A DNA stretch of 64,000 bases from Deltaproteobacteria bacterium (GCA_017992605.1 JAGOOG010000007.1:56199-120198), one strand, 5' to 3'. Counted from the first letter of the stretch, positions 51,585 through 60,979 are shown. Notes: generated by a model not told the origin, from the letters alone. Translations and numbers: made by a program.

Positions 51585-53495
51585 CTATTCCGCGTCCGAG
51601 AAGGTGATCCACAGCGAAAGCACGCCGTCGCCGATGGTGCGCTGCACGTCGAAGCCCCGGTCACGGAACCGCTTCAGCATGCGCAGCACGGGCCGGTTGT
51701 CCGCGAAGACCTCGCCGGTGAATCCCAGCAGGCCCTGTTTCCTGGCCAGCAGGGTCACGTAGTCGAGCAGCTCGGAACCGACACCCTGGTTCTGGTAGTC
51801 GTCACGCACCACGATGGCCAGCACCGCCCGGTGGATGTCGTCTTCGACCGCATAGCGCGCAACTCCCACGATCTCCTCCCTGTCCTCGTGCTCGATGATG
51901 GCCAGGATGGCCATGTGCCGGGTGTAATCGATGACCACGAGCCTCTGCCGGTCCCGGCGCGGGACTTCGGCCCGGGGGACGAGGAAGCGCATGTAGAGGC
52001 TCTGGTCGGACAGCGAATAGACGAATTCCTTGTGCAACGCCTCGTCGCTGATCTTGATGGGCCTCAGGAACACGGTGAGGCCCGTCCTGGTGGTCCTGTG
52101 GGTTTCCAGGTCCGCAGGGTACTCGCCCTGCTCGCCCGGGAAGAACGCCTGGTCCGGGAAGATGAGCCTGTGCCGCTTGGCCTCATCGATGAGCCATGGC
52201 CTGAACTTAGGGTGGGCGATGGCGATGAGCGACATGGCCCGCTCCCGGATGTTCTTCCCGTGGAGATAACAGATGCCGTATTCCGTGACCACGTAGTGGA
52301 CGTCAGCCCGGTTGTAGGTCACCCCGGCGCCCGTGGACAGGAACGGCACGATGCGGGACACGCCGTTGCCCTGCGCCGTGGACGGCAGCACGAGGATGGT
52401 CCTGCCGGCCGGCGAGGCGGCTACGGCCCTCATGAAGTCGGTGTTCCCCCCGATGCCGCTGTAGAATTCCTCTCCGATGGACTCGGAGGTTGCCTGTCCG
52501 GTCAGGTCGATCTGAAGGGCGGTGTTGATGGCCACCATGTTCGTCTGCCCCGCGATGACGGCGGGATTGTTGGTGTAGTCCACGGGCATGAAGGAGAAGG
52601 CCGGGTTGTCGTGGACGTAGTCGTATATATCACTGGTTCCCAGGCACAGCGACGCGACGGTCCTGCCCGTGTCAGAGCTCTTCTTTGTGTTGTCCACGAC
52701 GCCGCGCCTCATGAGGTCGACGATGCCGCTGCCGAGCAGCTCGGTGTGTACCCCGAGATGTTTCTTCCCGTGCAGGGCAGAGAGCACGGCGTTCGGCACC
52801 CGGCCGTACCCGACCTGGATGGTGCTCCCGTCCGGGATGATCCTGGCAACGAGCGTGCCTATCCTTGACACGGCATCACCCCCTCCGGGGATGACGTATT
52901 CGAGGAGCCCCTCGTCGTGGTGGATGAAAAAGTCCACCTCTTCCGGATCTATGAGGCTCTCCCCATGGGAGAAAGGCATGCGCGCGTTCACCTGGGCGAT
53001 GACCAGGGGACAGTTCCTGATGGCCTCCTTCATGATATCCACGCTGATGCCCAGGCTCAGGAACCCGTTCTCTCCCGGCGGCGAGACCTGGATGAAGGCC
53101 ACGTCTATGGGTATGAGCCTGCGCCGGATGAGGCGCGGGACCTGGGACAGCGCGATGGGGGTGTAGTCCGCCTGACCGCTGTTGACGGCATCGCGGGTGC
53201 TGTCCGCGACGTAGAAGAAATTCTGGCGGAAGTTCGGCCTGAATGCCTCGAAGGAGTGCGGCGTCAGCCCGAGGGCGAGGAGGTGGGAGAGCTCGGCGTC
53301 GAAGAAGGCCTTGGGATGAGCCCGGGCATGTTCCATGAAGGCCTTCACCAGGTGCCGGGGCTCGCTGCACCCCGTTCCGACGAAGATGCGGTCTCCCCTG
53401 CGGATGTTGCGAAAGATCTCCTCGTGTTTCAGGAACTTGCCTGGGTAAAGTTCCTTGAGTTCCGCGATCCTCCGGTCTGCATCGGCAAAGGGCAT
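51585..53495 (-). CDS. Acetyl-CoA hydrolase/transferase family protein fused to a GNAT domain
   Basis: A 636-residue fusion. Residues 1-430 are a class I CoA-transferase/acetyl-CoA hydrolase: VSPPGENGFLSLGISVD, IQVGYGRVPNAVL, GIGGNTDFMRAVAAS, and RADVHYVVTEYG. Residues about 480-636 form a GNAT acetyltransferase with VGVARYAV and VVRDDYQNQGVGSELLDYV (the acetyl-CoA loop Q-x-x-G-x-G/S). The CoA-transferase part would exchange CoA between acyl-CoAs and a carboxylate; the GNAT part may acetylate a protein. AGGAGG precedes ATG 53495. Such fusions occur in several anaerobes. Confidence 0.88.
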   Translation of the reverse strand: MPFADADRRIAELKELYPGKFLKHEEIFRNIRRGDRIFVGTGCSEPRHLVKAFMEHARAHPKAFFDAELSHLLALGLTPHSFEAFRPNFRQNFFYVADSTRDAVNSGQADYTPIALSQVPRLIRRRLIPIDVAFIQVSPPGENGFLSLGISVDIMKEAIRNCPLVIAQVNARMPFSHGESLIDPEEVDFFIHHDEGLLEYVIPGGGDAVSRIGTLVARIIPDGSTIQVGYGRVPNAVLSALHGKKHLGVHTELLGSGIVDLMRRGVVDNTKKSSDTGRTVASLCLGTSDIYDYVHDNPAFSFMPVDYTNNPAVIAGQTNMVAINTALQIDLTGQATSESIGEEFYSGIGGNTDFMRAVAASPAGRTILVLPSTAQGNGVSRIVPFLSTGAGVTYNRADVHYVVTEYGICYLHGKNIRERAMSLIAIAHPKFRPWLIDEAKRHRLIFPDQAFFPGEQGEYPADLETHRTTRTGLTVFLRPIKISDEALHKEFVYSLSDQSLYMRFLVPRAEVPRRDRQRLVVIDYTRHMAILAIIEHEDREEIVGVARYAVEDDIHRAVLAIVVRDDYQNQGVGSELLDYVTLLARKQGLLGFTGEVFADNRPVLRMLKRFRDRGFDVQRTIGDGVLSLWITFSDAE

Positions 53496-53608
53496 CTGGT
53501 CCTCCTGTTCTCCGACATGGTTATTCCAGAATTGACGGATGGAATCAAGGAAGAGGATGATTGTCTCCATTGACTCCCTGGATCGTCACCTGGCATTATG
53601 CACGAGCC

Positions 53609-54250
53609 ATGCCTGTGGAAAAGATTTTCTGGGAAGATCCCTACCTCGTCGAGCTCGATTCCCGTCTGAGCGGTGTCGACGGGGACATCGTCACCCTCGA
53701 GAGGACCATCTTCTATGCCGCGTCCGGGGGGCAGGAATCCGATGCGGGTTCCATAGGCGGCTTCAGTGTCGTCGACGCCGAGAAGCGTGGCCCGGAGATT
53801 TACTATACTTTGAAGGGACCGCATGGCCTCAAGACCGGCGACGAGGTTCCGATCCGCATAGACTGGGACCGTCGCTACCGCCTCATGCGTCTGCACTTTG
53901 CCGCCGAGATCATACTGGAGCTCGTCTACCGGCTCTATGGGAGACCTCACAAGATCGGGGCGCACATCGCCCCGGAAAAGGCGAGGCTCGACTTCGCCTG
54001 GGAGGGCAGGATCTCGGATGCCTTCGAGCCACTCATGGAGCGTGCCGGAATGATCATCGAAGCGGATCTGCCCATCGTCAGCGCTTACAGCGACCGGGAG
54101 CGGGAACAGCGCTTCTGGGAGATCGACGGTTTTGCCAGGGTATCATGTGGCGGCACACACCTCAGGAGGACAGGGGAGGTGGGTGCCATCCGCCTGAAGC
54201 GCGACAACATAGGCAAGGGCAAGGAGAGGATAGAGATCCGTCTGGCATGA
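53609..54250 (+). CDS. AlaX-type alanyl-tRNA editing protein, altered zinc motif
   Basis: A 213-residue stand-alone editing domain starting MPVEKIFWEDPYLVELD, with TIFYAASGGQESD (normally YPxGGGQ), and the second zinc motif CGGTH (Cys180, His184). The first zinc motif, usually HxxxH, reads H-F-A-A-E with Glu100 in place of the second His. AlaX hydrolyses mischarged Ser- or Gly-tRNA(Ala). A TTG start 16 codons earlier has a reasonable binding site (GGAAGAGG) but the given start fits the family. Divergent from the CoA-transferase gene. Confidence 0.85.
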   Translation: MPVEKIFWEDPYLVELDSRLSGVDGDIVTLERTIFYAASGGQESDAGSIGGFSVVDAEKRGPEIYYTLKGPHGLKTGDEVPIRIDWDRRYRLMRLHFAAEIILELVYRLYGRPHKIGAHIAPEKARLDFAWEGRISDAFEPLMERAGMIIEADLPIVSAYSDREREQRFWEIDGFARVSCGGTHLRRTGEVGAIRLKRDNIGKGKERIEIRLA

Positions 54251-54323
54251 CCCCCCTCAAATGAATTTTCAACACCGTGCCAATCTGTGCTATGGTGGGC
54301 AATAACCTTCAGAGGAGGCTACC

Positions 54324-55043
54324 ATGGCTGTCGTGGAATGGAAAAAGGATGGGACCGTGGCCATCCTGACAATGAACACCCCCGAGAACCGGCACAACCC
54401 CACGTTCACCTCCGGCATGCTCCAGGCCCTGGACGAGATCGAGGCCGACCAGGAGGTCAAGTCCATCGTGCTGGCATCGAGCGACAAGAAGAACTGGTCG
54501 CTGGGCATCGACCTGGCCTGGATGATGGATGCGGTGAACACCAACAGGCCCCAGGACATCAAGGACTTCATGTACGAGCTCAACAAGCTTTTCAAGCGCA
54601 TACTGACCATCCCCATGCCGGTGATCGCCGCCATGAACGGGCATGCCTTCGGTGACGGGGCCATCATATTCTGCACCTGCGACTTCCGGTTCATGCGTTC
54701 CGACCGCGGCTATTTCTGCTTCCCCGAGGTGGACATCAACATCCCCTTCCTGCCCGGCATGCTGGCCATGATGAAGAAGGCCATGCCCTACCACAAGCTG
54801 GAGGAGCTCGTCTTCTCGGGCAAGAGGGCCACGGGCAAGGAGCTCGAGGAGTGCTCCATGGTGGTCAAGGCATGCGACGGCGAGGAGGAGCTCATGAAGG
54901 AGGCGCTCGCCTATGCCCGGACCTTCACCAAGGGCAGGACGATCTTCAGGGAGCACAAGTGGCGCCTGAACAGGCACATCGTGGAGATCATGGACAAGGA
55001 AGACCCTGCCTACATCGAACCGCTCAACCTCATGGTCTCCTGA
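54324..55043 (+). CDS. Crotonase family, probable enoyl-CoA isomerase-type
   Basis: A 239-residue crotonase: TMNTPENRHNPTF at the start, the oxyanion-loop region WSLGIDLAWM, and MNGHAFGDGAIIFCTCD, where the first catalytic Glu of hydratases is absent; the second Glu is kept (FPEVDI, Glu135). That pattern matches delta3-delta2-enoyl-CoA isomerases or other crotonase activities rather than a hydratase. GAGG lies before the ATG. It precedes a YheT-like hydrolase gene by 25 bases, so they are probably transcribed together. Confidence 0.85.
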   Translation: MAVVEWKKDGTVAILTMNTPENRHNPTFTSGMLQALDEIEADQEVKSIVLASSDKKNWSLGIDLAWMMDAVNTNRPQDIKDFMYELNKLFKRILTIPMPVIAAMNGHAFGDGAIIFCTCDFRFMRSDRGYFCFPEVDINIPFLPGMLAMMKKAMPYHKLEELVFSGKRATGKELEECSMVVKACDGEEELMKEALAYARTFTKGRTIFREHKWRLNRHIVEIMDKEDPAYIEPLNLMVS

Positions 55044-55068
55044 AGGCCGGCTGGTGGGGGGTGAACCC

Positions 55069-56046
55069 ATGACCGACAACGACAGGTTCATCCCCCCGAG
55101 ATACCTGAGGGGCAGCTATACCCAGACCGTCCTTGCGTCGGCACGGATACGGGCCATGGGCAGGAATCCCATGAGGGATGCCTCCAGGGAGATGATCATC
55201 GACGCCGGCGACGGCGTGAGGCTCCAGGGGTTTTTCTCACCCCGTCCCGGACAGCGGCCGGCCGGGCTGGTGATCCTCCTGCACGGATGGGAAGGCAGCG
55301 CGGAATCCACCTATATCCTCCACTCGGGCAGATTCTTCTTCGAACAGGGGTTCTCCGTGTTCAGACTCAACTATCGAGACCACGGAAACACCCACCACTT
55401 GAACGAGGGCATCTTCCGCGCCATCATGCTCGATGAGGTCTTCAATGCGGTCGCGAAGGCGGCCGGCCTCGAGGAAAACGTGCCGTGCCACCTCATGGGG
55501 TTCTCGCTGGGGGGGAACTTCGCCCTGAGGATAGCCAGGAGGTGTTCCGAAAAGCCCATTGCGAACGTGCGCCACGTAATCTCGGTGAGCCCGGTGATCG
55601 ACCCGAGCAGGGCCACCGATGCCATCGACCACAGCCCGCTGCTGCGATACTATTTCCTCAAGAAATGGAGGCGATCCCTGGCACTGAAGCAGGAGCGCTT
55701 CCCCCACCTGTACGATTTCAGGGACATCATGAGGAGGGACACCATCCGGTCCCTGACGGACGCGCTCTTCGAGAGGTATAACACAGGGTTCGACACCGAG
55801 TCCTATTTCCGTGAGTATGCCATACATCGCGATGCCCTCGCGGACGTGACCACCCCCACCACCATCGTGACCGCCCGGGACGACCCTGCCATTCCTGCGG
55901 AGGATTTTCCCGGACTCCTCTTGAGCCCGAGCGTGCGCCTCATAATGCACGAATACGGCGGGCATAACGGGTTCCTGGAGGGTGTGCTCGCCGCGACGTG
56001 GTACGAGAAGAAGGCACTCGAACTCTTTTCGGCCGGGAGTCAATGA
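55069..56046 (+). CDS. YheT-like alpha/beta hydrolase
   Basis: A 325-residue alpha/beta hydrolase of the YheT/ABHD1 group: RYLRGSYTQTVLAS at the start, the oxyanion LLHGWEGSAEST, nucleophile elbow MGFSLGGN (Ser146), an acidic ARDDPAIP and the catalytic His in YGGHNGF. Ester or thioester hydrolysis of lipid-like substrates is expected; the substrate is unknown. GGGGGG lies before the ATG. It follows the isomerase-type crotonase. Confidence 0.88.
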   Translation: MTDNDRFIPPRYLRGSYTQTVLASARIRAMGRNPMRDASREMIIDAGDGVRLQGFFSPRPGQRPAGLVILLHGWEGSAESTYILHSGRFFFEQGFSVFRLNYRDHGNTHHLNEGIFRAIMLDEVFNAVAKAAGLEENVPCHLMGFSLGGNFALRIARRCSEKPIANVRHVISVSPVIDPSRATDAIDHSPLLRYYFLKKWRRSLALKQERFPHLYDFRDIMRRDTIRSLTDALFERYNTGFDTESYFREYAIHRDALADVTTPTTIVTARDDPAIPAEDFPGLLLSPSVRLIMHEYGGHNGFLEGVLAATWYEKKALELFSAGSQ

Positions 56047-56127
56047 CGACACGGGGGTGCGATGGCTCCTCATGAAACTTGAAACCGATCCCCCAGGTCA
56101 TTATTAGGTTGGTAGAGAGCCTGAAGC

Positions 56128-56871
56128 ATGAAGATCGACAAGCCCCATGGCAACCTCCTCGACTATGTCGCCTGCACCGTGGACAGCGGGGCGGACACCA
56201 CGTACCGCCACGAGGCCGCCCTCGTCCAGATCGAGCTCTTCGAGAACATGGTGCGGAACTGTGCCGTGGCCATGTTCGCCATCGATGCGAAACACCGGGT
56301 GATATACTGGAACAGGGCCTGCGAGGAGCTCACCGGCATACCCGGCTCCCGGATTCTCGGCACGACGGACCAGTGGACGCCTTTCTACGAATCCCGGCGT
56401 CCCACCGTGTCGGACATCGTCGTTGACGGTGAGCCGGACAGGATGAAGGACCTCTACACCGTGTACAGCCCCTCCCTGCTCATCCCCAACGGCCTGCACG
56501 CCGAAGGCTGGTATTCGGGGCTGGGAGGGAAGAGGCGCTACCTCATCTTCGACGCATCTCCGGTCTGTCACAGCAACGGCGAACTGCTCGGAGCGGTCCA
56601 GACCCTCCAGGACATCACGCGGCTCAAGCAGATCGAGGAGGAGCAGGAGCGTCTCAACGTGGAGCTCAAGGAGGCCCTCAACCAGATCAAGACACTGAGC
56701 GGCCTCATTCCCATATGCGCTGCCTGCAAGAAGATCAGGGATGACAAGGGGTACTGGAACCAGCTCGAGCAGTACCTCGAGGAACATTCCGACGCTGTCT
56801 TCAGTCACGGGCTGTGCCCCGAGTGTTTCCGCGAATACTTCCCGGAGGCGGCCAAGCCGAGGAAGGAATAG
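56128..56871 (+). CDS. PAS-domain protein with a Cys-rich C-terminal domain
   Basis: A 247-residue protein: one PAS domain (about 35-170; MFAIDAKHRVIYWNRACEELTG) followed by a helical linker and a conserved tail reading GLIPICAACKKIRDDKGYWNQ, then SHGLCPECFREYFPE. The tail has two CxxC pairs (ICAAC and LCPEC), which look like a zinc- or cluster-binding site. This tail occurs on many PAS and receiver proteins in sulphur- and metal-reducing bacteria but has no settled function. No kinase or HTH is present, so it may act by protein contacts. Confidence 0.83.
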   Translation: MKIDKPHGNLLDYVACTVDSGADTTYRHEAALVQIELFENMVRNCAVAMFAIDAKHRVIYWNRACEELTGIPGSRILGTTDQWTPFYESRRPTVSDIVVDGEPDRMKDLYTVYSPSLLIPNGLHAEGWYSGLGGKRRYLIFDASPVCHSNGELLGAVQTLQDITRLKQIEEEQERLNVELKEALNQIKTLSGLIPICAACKKIRDDKGYWNQLEQYLEEHSDAVFSHGLCPECFREYFPEAAKPRKE

Positions 56872-56966
56872 CACCCTTCTCGGGCCAGGTTCGCCGTACA
56901 TCGCGCATTCACTAATCCCCTTGCATTCCGAGCGGTTTCCCGATACCTATCCCAGTGAGACCGTCC

Positions 56967-58085
56967 ATGAAGAACTTCTCGCTCAAACTCATCCCCGGTG
57001 ACGGGATCGGCATCGAGGTCATGCACGAAGGCCTGCGCGTTCTGAGGGCCATCGAGGACATTCACGGCGGCATAACCTTCTCCTGCCAGGAGCTCGACTG
57101 GAGCTGCAGGTATTACCTCGACCACGGATCCATGATGCCTCACGACGGCCTGGAGATTCTCTCCCAGTGCGATGCGATACTGCTCGGTGCAGTCGGTTCT
57201 CCCGGGGTGCCCGACCACGTGTCGATCAAGGGACTGCTGCTGCCCATCAGGCAGGGTTTCGACCAGTACATCAACCTGAGACCCATCAGGCTCCTGGCCG
57301 GTCTCGACTCGCCGCTGAAGGTGACCTCGTCCGACGATATCGACTTCGTGGTCATCAGGGAGAACTCGGAGGGAGAGTACTGCGGGAAGGGTGCGGTGCT
57401 CAATGCAGGGACCCATGACGAGACCGCCGTCCAGGAGGGCTGGTTCACCAGGAAAGGCGTGAGCCGGGTGATACGGTACGCCTTCGAGTTTGCGCTCAGG
57501 AACGGCCGCTCGAGCCTTGTCAGCGCCACCAAGTCCAACGCGCTTAACTATTCCATGGTCTTCTGGGACCGGATCTTCGACGAGATCCGGGCGGGGTATC
57601 CGGGGATCGAGTCGCGGAGCATGCACGTCGATGCACTCGCAGGGCTCATGATCATGAAACCGAAGGCCTTCGACGTGATCGTGGCGAGCAACCTCTTCGG
57701 CGACATCCTCACCGATCTCGGGTCCGCCATGCTCGGCAGCATCGGCATTTCGCCCTCGGCAAACATCAACCCCGAGAAGCGGTTCCCCAGCATGTTCGAA
57801 CCCATACACGGCTCTGCGCCCGACATCGCCGGCAGGGGTCTGGCCAACCCGGTGGGCATGATGTGGTCCATGGTGCTCATGCTCGAGCACCTCGGGCAGA
57901 ACGATGCAGCCGCGCTGCTCATGGGAGCCCTGGAACAGGTCCTCGCCGCGGGGAGGGTGCGTACCCCGGACATGGGAGGCAGGAGCACGACGGCAGAGGT
58001 CGCAGACGAGGTGTGCGGCGCACTCCGTTCCTGGGAGCGCCGGCCGTTCACGTTCCAGGCCCACGGACCGATGACGGAAAAATGA
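56967..58085 (+). CDS. Tartrate/D-malate dehydrogenase-like isocitrate/IPM dehydrogenase family enzyme
   Basis: A 372-residue beta-decarboxylating dehydrogenase. It starts LKLIPGDGIGIEVM, has VGSPGVPDHVSIKGLLLPIRQ with the substrate-binding arginines, VVIRENSEGEY, and the Asp pair in FGDILTDLGSAM; FEPIHGSAPDIAG lies near the NAD site. The LDWSCRYYLDHGSMMP region resembles tartrate dehydrogenase/D-malic enzyme (DmlA/TtuC) more than LeuB, and no leucine genes are near. It probably oxidises a 2-hydroxy acid with NAD. The start (ATG 56967) has a weak binding site. Confidence 0.85.
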   Translation: MKNFSLKLIPGDGIGIEVMHEGLRVLRAIEDIHGGITFSCQELDWSCRYYLDHGSMMPHDGLEILSQCDAILLGAVGSPGVPDHVSIKGLLLPIRQGFDQYINLRPIRLLAGLDSPLKVTSSDDIDFVVIRENSEGEYCGKGAVLNAGTHDETAVQEGWFTRKGVSRVIRYAFEFALRNGRSSLVSATKSNALNYSMVFWDRIFDEIRAGYPGIESRSMHVDALAGLMIMKPKAFDVIVASNLFGDILTDLGSAMLGSIGISPSANINPEKRFPSMFEPIHGSAPDIAGRGLANPVGMMWSMVLMLEHLGQNDAAALLMGALEQVLAAGRVRTPDMGGRSTTAEVADEVCGALRSWERRPFTFQAHGPMTEK

Positions 58086-58148
58086 GGCCTTGTCTCGCCG
58101 CCTGTCTTTTTGCGAGAGGCCACGAAGATTACAGCTGAGGAGACCGAG

Positions 58149-59348
58149 ATGCTCACGGCAAAGCACCTGCAGAGATACGCCGATGTTCTCGTCTGGGGCC
58201 TGAAGACCGCCCGCGCCGAACGATTCAGGAAGGGCGACATCGTGCTCGTCCGCTACGACCCGGCAGCCCTGCCGCTGGCCGAAGTGGTCTATGCGAAGCT
58301 GCTGGAGATGGGGCTGAACCCGGTTCAGCGGGTGGCACTGACACCCAGCATGGAACACGATTTCTATGCCATTTCCTCCACGAAGCAGCTTACCTTCAGG
58401 ACCCCCGGAGACGAGGAGCTCTTCGGTGCCGTGCACGGCAGCATCTCGCTGCGCGCGCCGGATTCCATCACCCACCTGAGCGATGTGAGGCCGGAAAAGA
58501 TAGGCAGGGCGGCAGTGGCCCGCAAATATATCAACGACATCCTGGACCGGCGCGAGGCGCAGGGGGCGTTCGGGTGGACCCTGTGCGTCTATCCCACCGC
58601 GGAACTCGCCCGTCATGCAGGGCTCACCCTGGAGCAGTATGCCGACCAGATCCTCCGGGCCTGTTCCCTGAACAAGGCTGACCCGGTCGGCTGGTGGCAG
58701 TCCATCTACAGGGACGCGCAGGAGATCAAGCGGTGGCTCAACGGCATGAAGGTGAGCCGCTATCGTGTCGAGTCGGAGCATACGGACCTCACGGTGACAC
58801 CCGGCCTCCAGCGGAAATGGGTCGGCATATCCGGGCACAACATCCCGAGTTTCGAGCTGTTCCTCTCGCCCGACTGGCGGGGGACCGAGGGGCATTACTA
58901 CGCCGACCAGCCCACCTACCGCAGCGGCAACTACGTGCAGGGGATCAGGCTCCAGTTCAGGGCCGGATCGGTGGTGAAGGCAGCTGCCGAACAGGGAGAG
59001 GACTTCCTCGTCAAGCAGATCGCCATGGACAGGGGGGCACGGAAACTCGGCGAGTTCTCCCTGACGGACAAGCGTTTCTCCAGGATCACCTCCTTCATGG
59101 CCAATACCCTCTATGACGAGAACTACGGGGGGGCCAACGGGAACTGCCATGTCGCCCTGGGTGCGTCCTACTCGGACACCTACGACGGCGATGCCTCGGG
59201 GCTCACCCCGGACAGGAAGAAAGAGCTCGGGTTCAACGACTCCGCCCTCCACTGGGACCTGGTCAATACCGAGAGAAAGCGTGTCGTCGCCCATGTGAGC
59301 GGCGGCAGGAGCGTCACCATCTACGAGGACGGGGTGTTTACCTGCTGA
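58149..59348 (+). CDS. M29-type metal aminopeptidase
   Basis: A 399-residue protein resembling M29 aminopeptidase T: MLTAKHLQRYADVLVWGL at the start, YRVESEHTDLTVTPG, HNIPSFELFLSPDW with the glutamate-rich metal site near, and GGANGNCHVALGASYSDTY at the end. M29 enzymes use two metal ions and release N-terminal residues. GAGGAG precedes the ATG at 58149. It lies 63 bases after the dehydrogenase gene, on the same strand. Confidence 0.85.
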   Translation: MLTAKHLQRYADVLVWGLKTARAERFRKGDIVLVRYDPAALPLAEVVYAKLLEMGLNPVQRVALTPSMEHDFYAISSTKQLTFRTPGDEELFGAVHGSISLRAPDSITHLSDVRPEKIGRAAVARKYINDILDRREAQGAFGWTLCVYPTAELARHAGLTLEQYADQILRACSLNKADPVGWWQSIYRDAQEIKRWLNGMKVSRYRVESEHTDLTVTPGLQRKWVGISGHNIPSFELFLSPDWRGTEGHYYADQPTYRSGNYVQGIRLQFRAGSVVKAAAEQGEDFLVKQIAMDRGARKLGEFSLTDKRFSRITSFMANTLYDENYGGANGNCHVALGASYSDTYDGDASGLTPDRKKELGFNDSALHWDLVNTERKRVVAHVSGGRSVTIYEDGVFTC

Positions 59349-59552
59349 GATTTCAGAGGATGTACCCTTACCTCCCACATATTTTCACGAATTTTGCCGA
59401 TAACCGTCCATTTTTAAGCATCAGGGAGCATAACACCCGGATGAATTCCGAAACGAGAATTGTCCGTCAATGGTGAATCGAGTACTATAGCATCTATTAT
59501 AGTGCATTGAATATATTCCTCCTCTACCACACACTCCCCTTGAGAGAAGAGG

Positions 59553-60863
59553 ATGAACGAGAGGTCCCTATACCAGGAACTGAAGAAGAGGGTGCGCGAT
59601 CTCGAGAAGGTAGTGACCGACCGCAGGAAAACGGAAGAGGATCTCCTGGATCTCGCCGAGAAGTACCGGATACACTTCTCCCTGGCCAACGATGTCATCT
59701 ACACCACGGACAGGAATTTCACGGTGACGAGCGTGTCCCCAAGCGTCCAGGACGTCCTGGGGTACAAGCCCGAGGAACTCGTGGGGAAGACGCTGCATGA
59801 GGTGAAGGTCATTCCTCCCGAGTATGTCGAGAAGGCCCTCCAGGAGACCCTGCGGGTTCTGCAGGGGGAGAAGATCATATCGTCCACCTACCAGTTCATA
59901 ACAAAGGACGGCGCGACCAAGTACGGCGAAATAAGCGGCGTGCCCTACATACGCAACGGGCAGGTGCGAGAGATAATCTCCGTGGCCAGGGACATCACCG
60001 AGCGGATCGAGATGGAACGGTCGCTGCGGGAGAGCGAGGAGCGGTTCAGGACGATCTTCGAATCGGCGCAGGACTGCATCTTCATCAAGAACCTCGACCT
60101 GGAGTATGTCTTCGTGAATCCCTGCATGGAGAAGGTCTTCGGCCTTCCGTCGGAAGAGATTCTCGGAAAGAGGAACGAAGCCCTGTTCCCTGATGGCTCC
60201 GGAGCGGAGTCCGTTGAGGTCGACCGGCGCGTCCTTTCGGGTGAAGTCGTCGAGGGAGAGTATTCGAGGTCTATCGGCGGCGACAGCCTGACCTTCCACG
60301 CCATCAAGGTTCCCATGCGCGACAGCATGGGCGCCATCACCGGCCTGTGCGGCATAGCCCGGGACATCACGGAAAGGAAGAGGTTCGAGGAGCAGCTGAT
60401 GACCAAGGAGCGGGAGCTCGCCAGCCAGGCCCGCTACCTCGAGGAGATGAACATCACGCTCAAGGTGCTGCTCGATTCCCGTGAAAGGGAGAAGAAACAT
60501 GCCCAGGAGGCCATCGTATCCAAGGCACGGAAGGTCATCTACCCCTATCTGGAGAAGGTCGAGGCCTGCACCCTGGACGAGGAATGCCGCGTCTACCTGA
60601 ACATCATAAGGGACAACCTCGACGAATTCCTGGCCCCGTACTGGAACCCGTCCTCACAGCAGTACCTCGACTTCACGCCCATGGAGATGAGGATCGCGGA
60701 CCTCATCAAGCAGGGGAAGTCCACCAAGGAGATCGCATCGATGCTCAAGGTGTCGCCTTTTGCCGTGTCCTTCCACCGGAGCAACATAAGGAAAAAGTGC
60801 GGCATTCACAACGAGAAGAAGAATCTGAGGGCATATCTCGCCACCATGGACCAGGACCGCTGA
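59553..60863 (+). CDS. PAS-domain transcriptional regulator with C-terminal LuxR-type HTH
   Basis: A 436-residue protein: N-terminal helix, two PAS domains (about 30-150 and 160-280; YTTDRNFTVTSVSPSVQDV and IFESAQDCIFIKNLDLEYVFVN), a coiled-coil linker (LKVLLDSREREK.. near residue 310) and a C-terminal LuxR HTH: FTPMEMRIADLIKQGKSTKEIASML, SPFAVSFHRSNIRKKCGIHNEKKN. The linker and HTH are clearly paralogous to the regulator at 34431. The first PAS is similar to PAS2 of the kinase at 38934. No kinase domain. Start is uncertain: GAAGAGG directly abuts ATG 59553. Confidence 0.87.
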   Translation: MNERSLYQELKKRVRDLEKVVTDRRKTEEDLLDLAEKYRIHFSLANDVIYTTDRNFTVTSVSPSVQDVLGYKPEELVGKTLHEVKVIPPEYVEKALQETLRVLQGEKIISSTYQFITKDGATKYGEISGVPYIRNGQVREIISVARDITERIEMERSLRESEERFRTIFESAQDCIFIKNLDLEYVFVNPCMEKVFGLPSEEILGKRNEALFPDGSGAESVEVDRRVLSGEVVEGEYSRSIGGDSLTFHAIKVPMRDSMGAITGLCGIARDITERKRFEEQLMTKERELASQARYLEEMNITLKVLLDSREREKKHAQEAIVSKARKVIYPYLEKVEACTLDEECRVYLNIIRDNLDEFLAPYWNPSSQQYLDFTPMEMRIADLIKQGKSTKEIASMLKVSPFAVSFHRSNIRKKCGIHNEKKNLRAYLATMDQDR

Positions 60864-60979
60864 GCAGAATGTCAGGCTCACCCTGTTAATTATCTATTTA
60901 ATTTTTGGCATTTTAAAAGGTCAATACTTATGGCATGAAAAAACGTATGTAAAGGAGGGTATAGATTTTTGTTATTTGG

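Noticed and set aside
56805..59378. Minus-strand open frame of 857 codons
   Set aside because: Antisense to the dehydrogenase and M29 peptidase genes; composition is that of a GC-rich shadow frame and no domain is recognisable.
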